From NCBI GenBank assembly GCA_031412915.1, contig JANODX010000241.1, positions 1-64,000 of the forward strand: a stretch of 64,000 bases of DNA. The letters are read 5' to 3'. This DNA is from JAGNNV01 sp031412915. GTDB lineage: Bacteria > Acidobacteriota > Vicinamibacteria > Fen-336 > JAGNNV01. Positions 61,958 to 64,000 of the stretch are shown in pieces. The notes beneath the pieces are model-generated. The model searched no databases, had not been told where the DNA came from, and worked only from the letters and a program-made list of their open reading frames with translations. A program made the translations under genes and the position numbers. Within the stretch, counting starts at the first letter, position 1, and each line of letters starts with the position of its first letter.

Positions 61958-62413
61958 ATGCAAAGAGCATTTGCCGACGAAAACCGCGCCCTGGAGGCGC
62001 ACTTGAAACTTCGGGGCCTCAACCGGAGTTCGCGGCGGGACGTGGTCGTCAGCACTTTCCTCGCCTCGGACAAACATCTCTCGGTTGACGATCTTTACAA
62101 CCTCGTCCGCCGAAAGTCGCCGGGGATCGGGCGAACCACGGTTTACCGTACCCTGAAACTTCTGGAGAGCGCAGGTCTCGCCCAGTCCCTGGTCCTCAAG
62201 GGAGAGACACGCTTCGAACGCGAGCTGAATCGACGGCATCACGATCACTTCATCTGCAGCCAATGCGGCGCGATCTTCGAGTTCAGCTCGGACGAAATCG
62301 AAGCGCTCCAGGAAGGTGAGGCTCGGAAGATCGGCTTTCGCATCGAGGGCCACCGGCATCAGGTTTTTGGGCGTTGCGCGAAATGCCGAACGGAAGAGAA
62401 GGGGAAATCATGA
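61958..62413 (+). CDS. Fur-family transcriptional regulator
   Basis: The 151-aa protein has the N-terminal wHTH (about 15-85: SSRRDVVVSTFLASDKHLSV and IGRTTVYRTLKLLESAGL). The dimerisation domain follows, with the HHDHFIC metal motif (94-100) and structural zinc pairs C100-x2-C103 and C140-x2-C143. Such regulators sense iron, zinc, manganese or peroxide; residues visible do not decide which. ATG 61958 lacks a clear Shine-Dalgarno and follows an AT-rich TACATTTAAATTG by 4-9 nt, so the transcript could have little or no leader. It overlaps menC by 4 nt (ATGA). Confidence 0.85.
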   Translation: MQRAFADENRALEAHLKLRGLNRSSRRDVVVSTFLASDKHLSVDDLYNLVRRKSPGIGRTTVYRTLKLLESAGLAQSLVLKGETRFERELNRRHHDHFICSQCGAIFEFSSDEIEALQEGEARKIGFRIEGHRHQVFGRCAKCRTEEKGKS

Positions 62414-63531
62414 CCGTGCGAGTGTCTCGAATCGAAATCCGCCATCTTGAGATGCCTCTGCGCTTCCGCTTCGAGACGTCTTTCGGGGCGGTGACGCAGA
62501 AGTCCTTTCTGCTCGCCCAGATCTTTTCAAAGGACGGCGCATGGGGCCTCGGCGAATGTGTGGCCGAAGACGATCCCTACTATCTCCCCGAGACCAACGG
62601 CACGGTTTCGCACGTGATCCGCGATTTCCTGGCTCCCCTGGTCCTGGCCCACGCTTTCGAGGGCCCAACGGAAACCGACGGGTTGTTTTCCAGAATCCGC
62701 GGCCACGAGATGGCCAAAGCCGTTCTGGAGATGGCGATCTGGGACTTGTTCGCCCGCATCCGCGGGGAGTCCCTCTCTCAGACCCTGGGAGGAACCGCAC
62801 GGGAGACGATCGCCGCCGGGGTATCCATTGGACTGCAGCACGACATTCCTTCACTCCTGAAGAAAGTGGGCGAAGAGGTGGCGGCGGGCTACCAGCGGAT
62901 CAAGATCAAGATCAAGCCGGGGGCCGACGTCGATCTCGTCCGCGCCATTCGAAAGGAATTCCCTTCCATTCCGCTCATGGTGGATGCGAACAGCGCCTAT
63001 ACGCTCGCCGACGCTTCCCGGCTCAAAGAATTCGACGCGTTCAATTTGATGATGATCGAGCAACCGCTCGCCTGGAACGACATCATCGACCACTCGAAAC
63101 TGCAGCCTTCGCTGCAAACCCCGATTTGCCTGGACGAGTCGATCACCAGTGACGCGGCGGCGCAAAGCGCGCTTTCGATCGGCGCCTGCCGAATCATCAA
63201 CATCAAGGCCGGAAGGGTGGGCGGACTTCTGAATTCCCGGCTTATCCAGGCGACCGCAGCCGCGCGCGGCATTCCGGTGTGGTGCGGGGGCATGCTTGAA
63301 TCCGGGATCGGCCGCCTGGCCAACGTTCATCTGCAGACCCTTCCCGGATTCACGCTTCCCGGGGACACCTCGGCGAGCGCACGCTACTTCGAGGAGGATC
63401 TCATCGAACCTGGAGTGGTGGTCGATTCCAACGGCCGGATCAATGTGCCCAAAGGTCCCGGATTGGGGCACGAAGTCGTCTGGTCGAGAGTCGACCGGGC
63501 CACCGTGCGGCGCGAGACCCTGACCCTCTGA
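62410..63531 (+). CDS. menC: o-Succinylbenzoate synthase / N-succinylamino acid racemase (enolase superfamily)
   Basis: In this 373-aa protein the KxK acid/base motif is Lys165-x-Lys167 (RIKIKIKPGAD). Metal ligands are Asp192 (VDANSAY), Glu217 (IEQPL) and Asp242 (LDESI), and the second Lys is Lys266 (NIKAGRVGG). GGMLESGIGR and LPGDTSASARYFE complete the MenC/NSAR subgroup pattern. Enzymes of this group dehydrate SHCHC to o-succinylbenzoate for menaquinone, and some also racemise N-succinyl amino acids; sequence alone does not separate the two. The start is the ATGA overlap with the Fur gene. Confidence 0.9.
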   Translation: MTVRVSRIEIRHLEMPLRFRFETSFGAVTQKSFLLAQIFSKDGAWGLGECVAEDDPYYLPETNGTVSHVIRDFLAPLVLAHAFEGPTETDGLFSRIRGHEMAKAVLEMAIWDLFARIRGESLSQTLGGTARETIAAGVSIGLQHDIPSLLKKVGEEVAAGYQRIKIKIKPGADVDLVRAIRKEFPSIPLMVDANSAYTLADASRLKEFDAFNLMMIEQPLAWNDIIDHSKLQPSLQTPICLDESITSDAAAQSALSIGACRIINIKAGRVGGLLNSRLIQATAAARGIPVWCGGMLESGIGRLANVHLQTLPGFTLPGDTSASARYFEEDLIEPGVVVDSNGRINVPKGPGLGHEVVWSRVDRATVRRETLTL

Positions 63532-63605
63532 TCCCCTCTCCGCCGGGCGTCCATGCACCATCCAAGGCGCAGGTCAGATATTCTCTGCCCTGTACCTTTT
63601 GACCT

Positions 63606-64000
63606 ATGGAGCAAACTCTGGTTTTGAATGCGACCTACGAGCCCCTGGGTGTCGTGTCCTGGCAGCGCGCCATGACCTTGTTGTATCAGAACAAGGTCGA
63701 GGTGGTCGCGAACTATGAGCGCTTCGTCCGCGGGGTCAAGGCCAGGATTCAGCTCCCTTCGGTGCTGCGTCTCTTGCGCCACGTGCGTCTTCGGCGAATC
63801 TTCTCCGAAGTGCCGTTCTCCCGCGCGAATGTCTACGCCCGAGACGAACACCGTTGCCAGTACTGCGGCGGCGAGTTCGACGCTCCGCATCTCACCTTCG
63901 ACCACATCGTCCCGGTGGCGCGCGGTGGTCTCAAGACCTGGGAGAACATCGTCACCTGCTGCACCGAATGCAACCGACGCAAAGGGGATCGCCTTCCGGA
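63606..64000 (+). CDS. HNH endonuclease (C-terminus outside window)
   Basis: The gene begins at ATG 63606 and continues past the right edge; 131 residues are visible. MEQTLVLNATYEPLGVVSWQ is the usual opening of a common bacterial HNH family, and the HNH core shows CQYCGGEF, FDHIVPVARGGLKTWENIV and the C-C-x2-C-N-x2-K zinc/metal pattern. The last residue visible is just after the K-G-D that ends the motif, so the C-terminus of about 30-60 residues is missing. Usually a housekeeping gene of unproven target, not necessarily part of a defence system. Confidence 0.9.
   Translation, partial: MEQTLVLNATYEPLGVVSWQRAMTLLYQNKVEVVANYERFVRGVKARIQLPSVLRLLRHVRLRRIFSEVPFSRANVYARDEHRCQYCGGEFDAPHLTFDHIVPVARGGLKTWENIVTCCTECNRRKGDRLP

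Overview
The window reads as a chromosomal segment of a GC-rich diderm (Gram-negative) bacterium. Outer-membrane features support this: an Oar-type TonB-dependent receptor with an N-terminal carboxypeptidase-regulatory-like domain, a TamB/TamA(BamA)/SurA-like operon, and several secreted TPR or repeat proteins. The receptor type, the xerC-trmFO-topA-dprA order and the propionyl-CoA carboxylase genes together suggest Acidobacteriota or a related deep lineage. This is inference; no rRNA gene is present to fix it.

Layout. (1) 1-6.5 kb, phosphate/arsenate region: the edge of an arsenate-reductase-like gene, a remnant of an ACR3 arsenite pump, a PhoB-type response regulator, the TonB receptor, and a DUF47/PhoU-like plus Pit phosphate transporter pair behind three 11-bp-spaced GTCAC repeats that look like a Pho box. 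(2) 6.6-8.8 kb, a secreted TPR/HEAT protein. (3) 8.9-24.9 kb, one long co-directional glycan operon: a perfect sigma-54 promoter, a leader with four successive hairpins, then 15 genes (GNAT, deacetylase-like, seven GT4-type transferases, one GT2, one multi-spanning membrane protein, three methyltransferases, one coiled-coil protein), most overlapping their neighbour by 1-4 nt. No flippase, polymerase or exporter was recognised. (4) 24.9-32.1 kb, outer-membrane biogenesis (tamB, tamA/bamA, surA-like). (5) 32.1-38.1 kb, propionyl-CoA carboxylase subunits around asd and an rlmA-like gene. (6) 38.2-42.0 kb, a lipoprotein, a small membrane protein and an ECF sigma / anti-sigma / secreted-protein cluster. 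(7) 42.1-50.6 kb, housekeeping: xerC, trmFO, topA, dprA, rel, ridA. (8) 50.7-57.6 kb, an island in a tRNA(CAU) gene, bounded by an intact tRNA and a 45-bp copy of its 3' part. (9) 57.6-64 kb, a 1363-aa protein with eight SdrD_B-like repeats, a Fur-family regulator, menC/NSAR and the start of an HNH endonuclease gene.

The least explained part is the island. It carries a 518-aa protein of no recognised function with a winged-helix C-terminus, and an inverted relic of that gene's 3' end including its terminal hairpin. It also carries a PD-(D/E)XK-like nuclease candidate, a secreted trypsin-like protease, a 5'-truncated pcm and a DUF418 membrane protein. Both ends share GTCACCC repeats at about one helical turn. 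No integrase was found inside. The 518-aa gene with its 3' hairpin is the best candidate here for an undescribed mobile unit.
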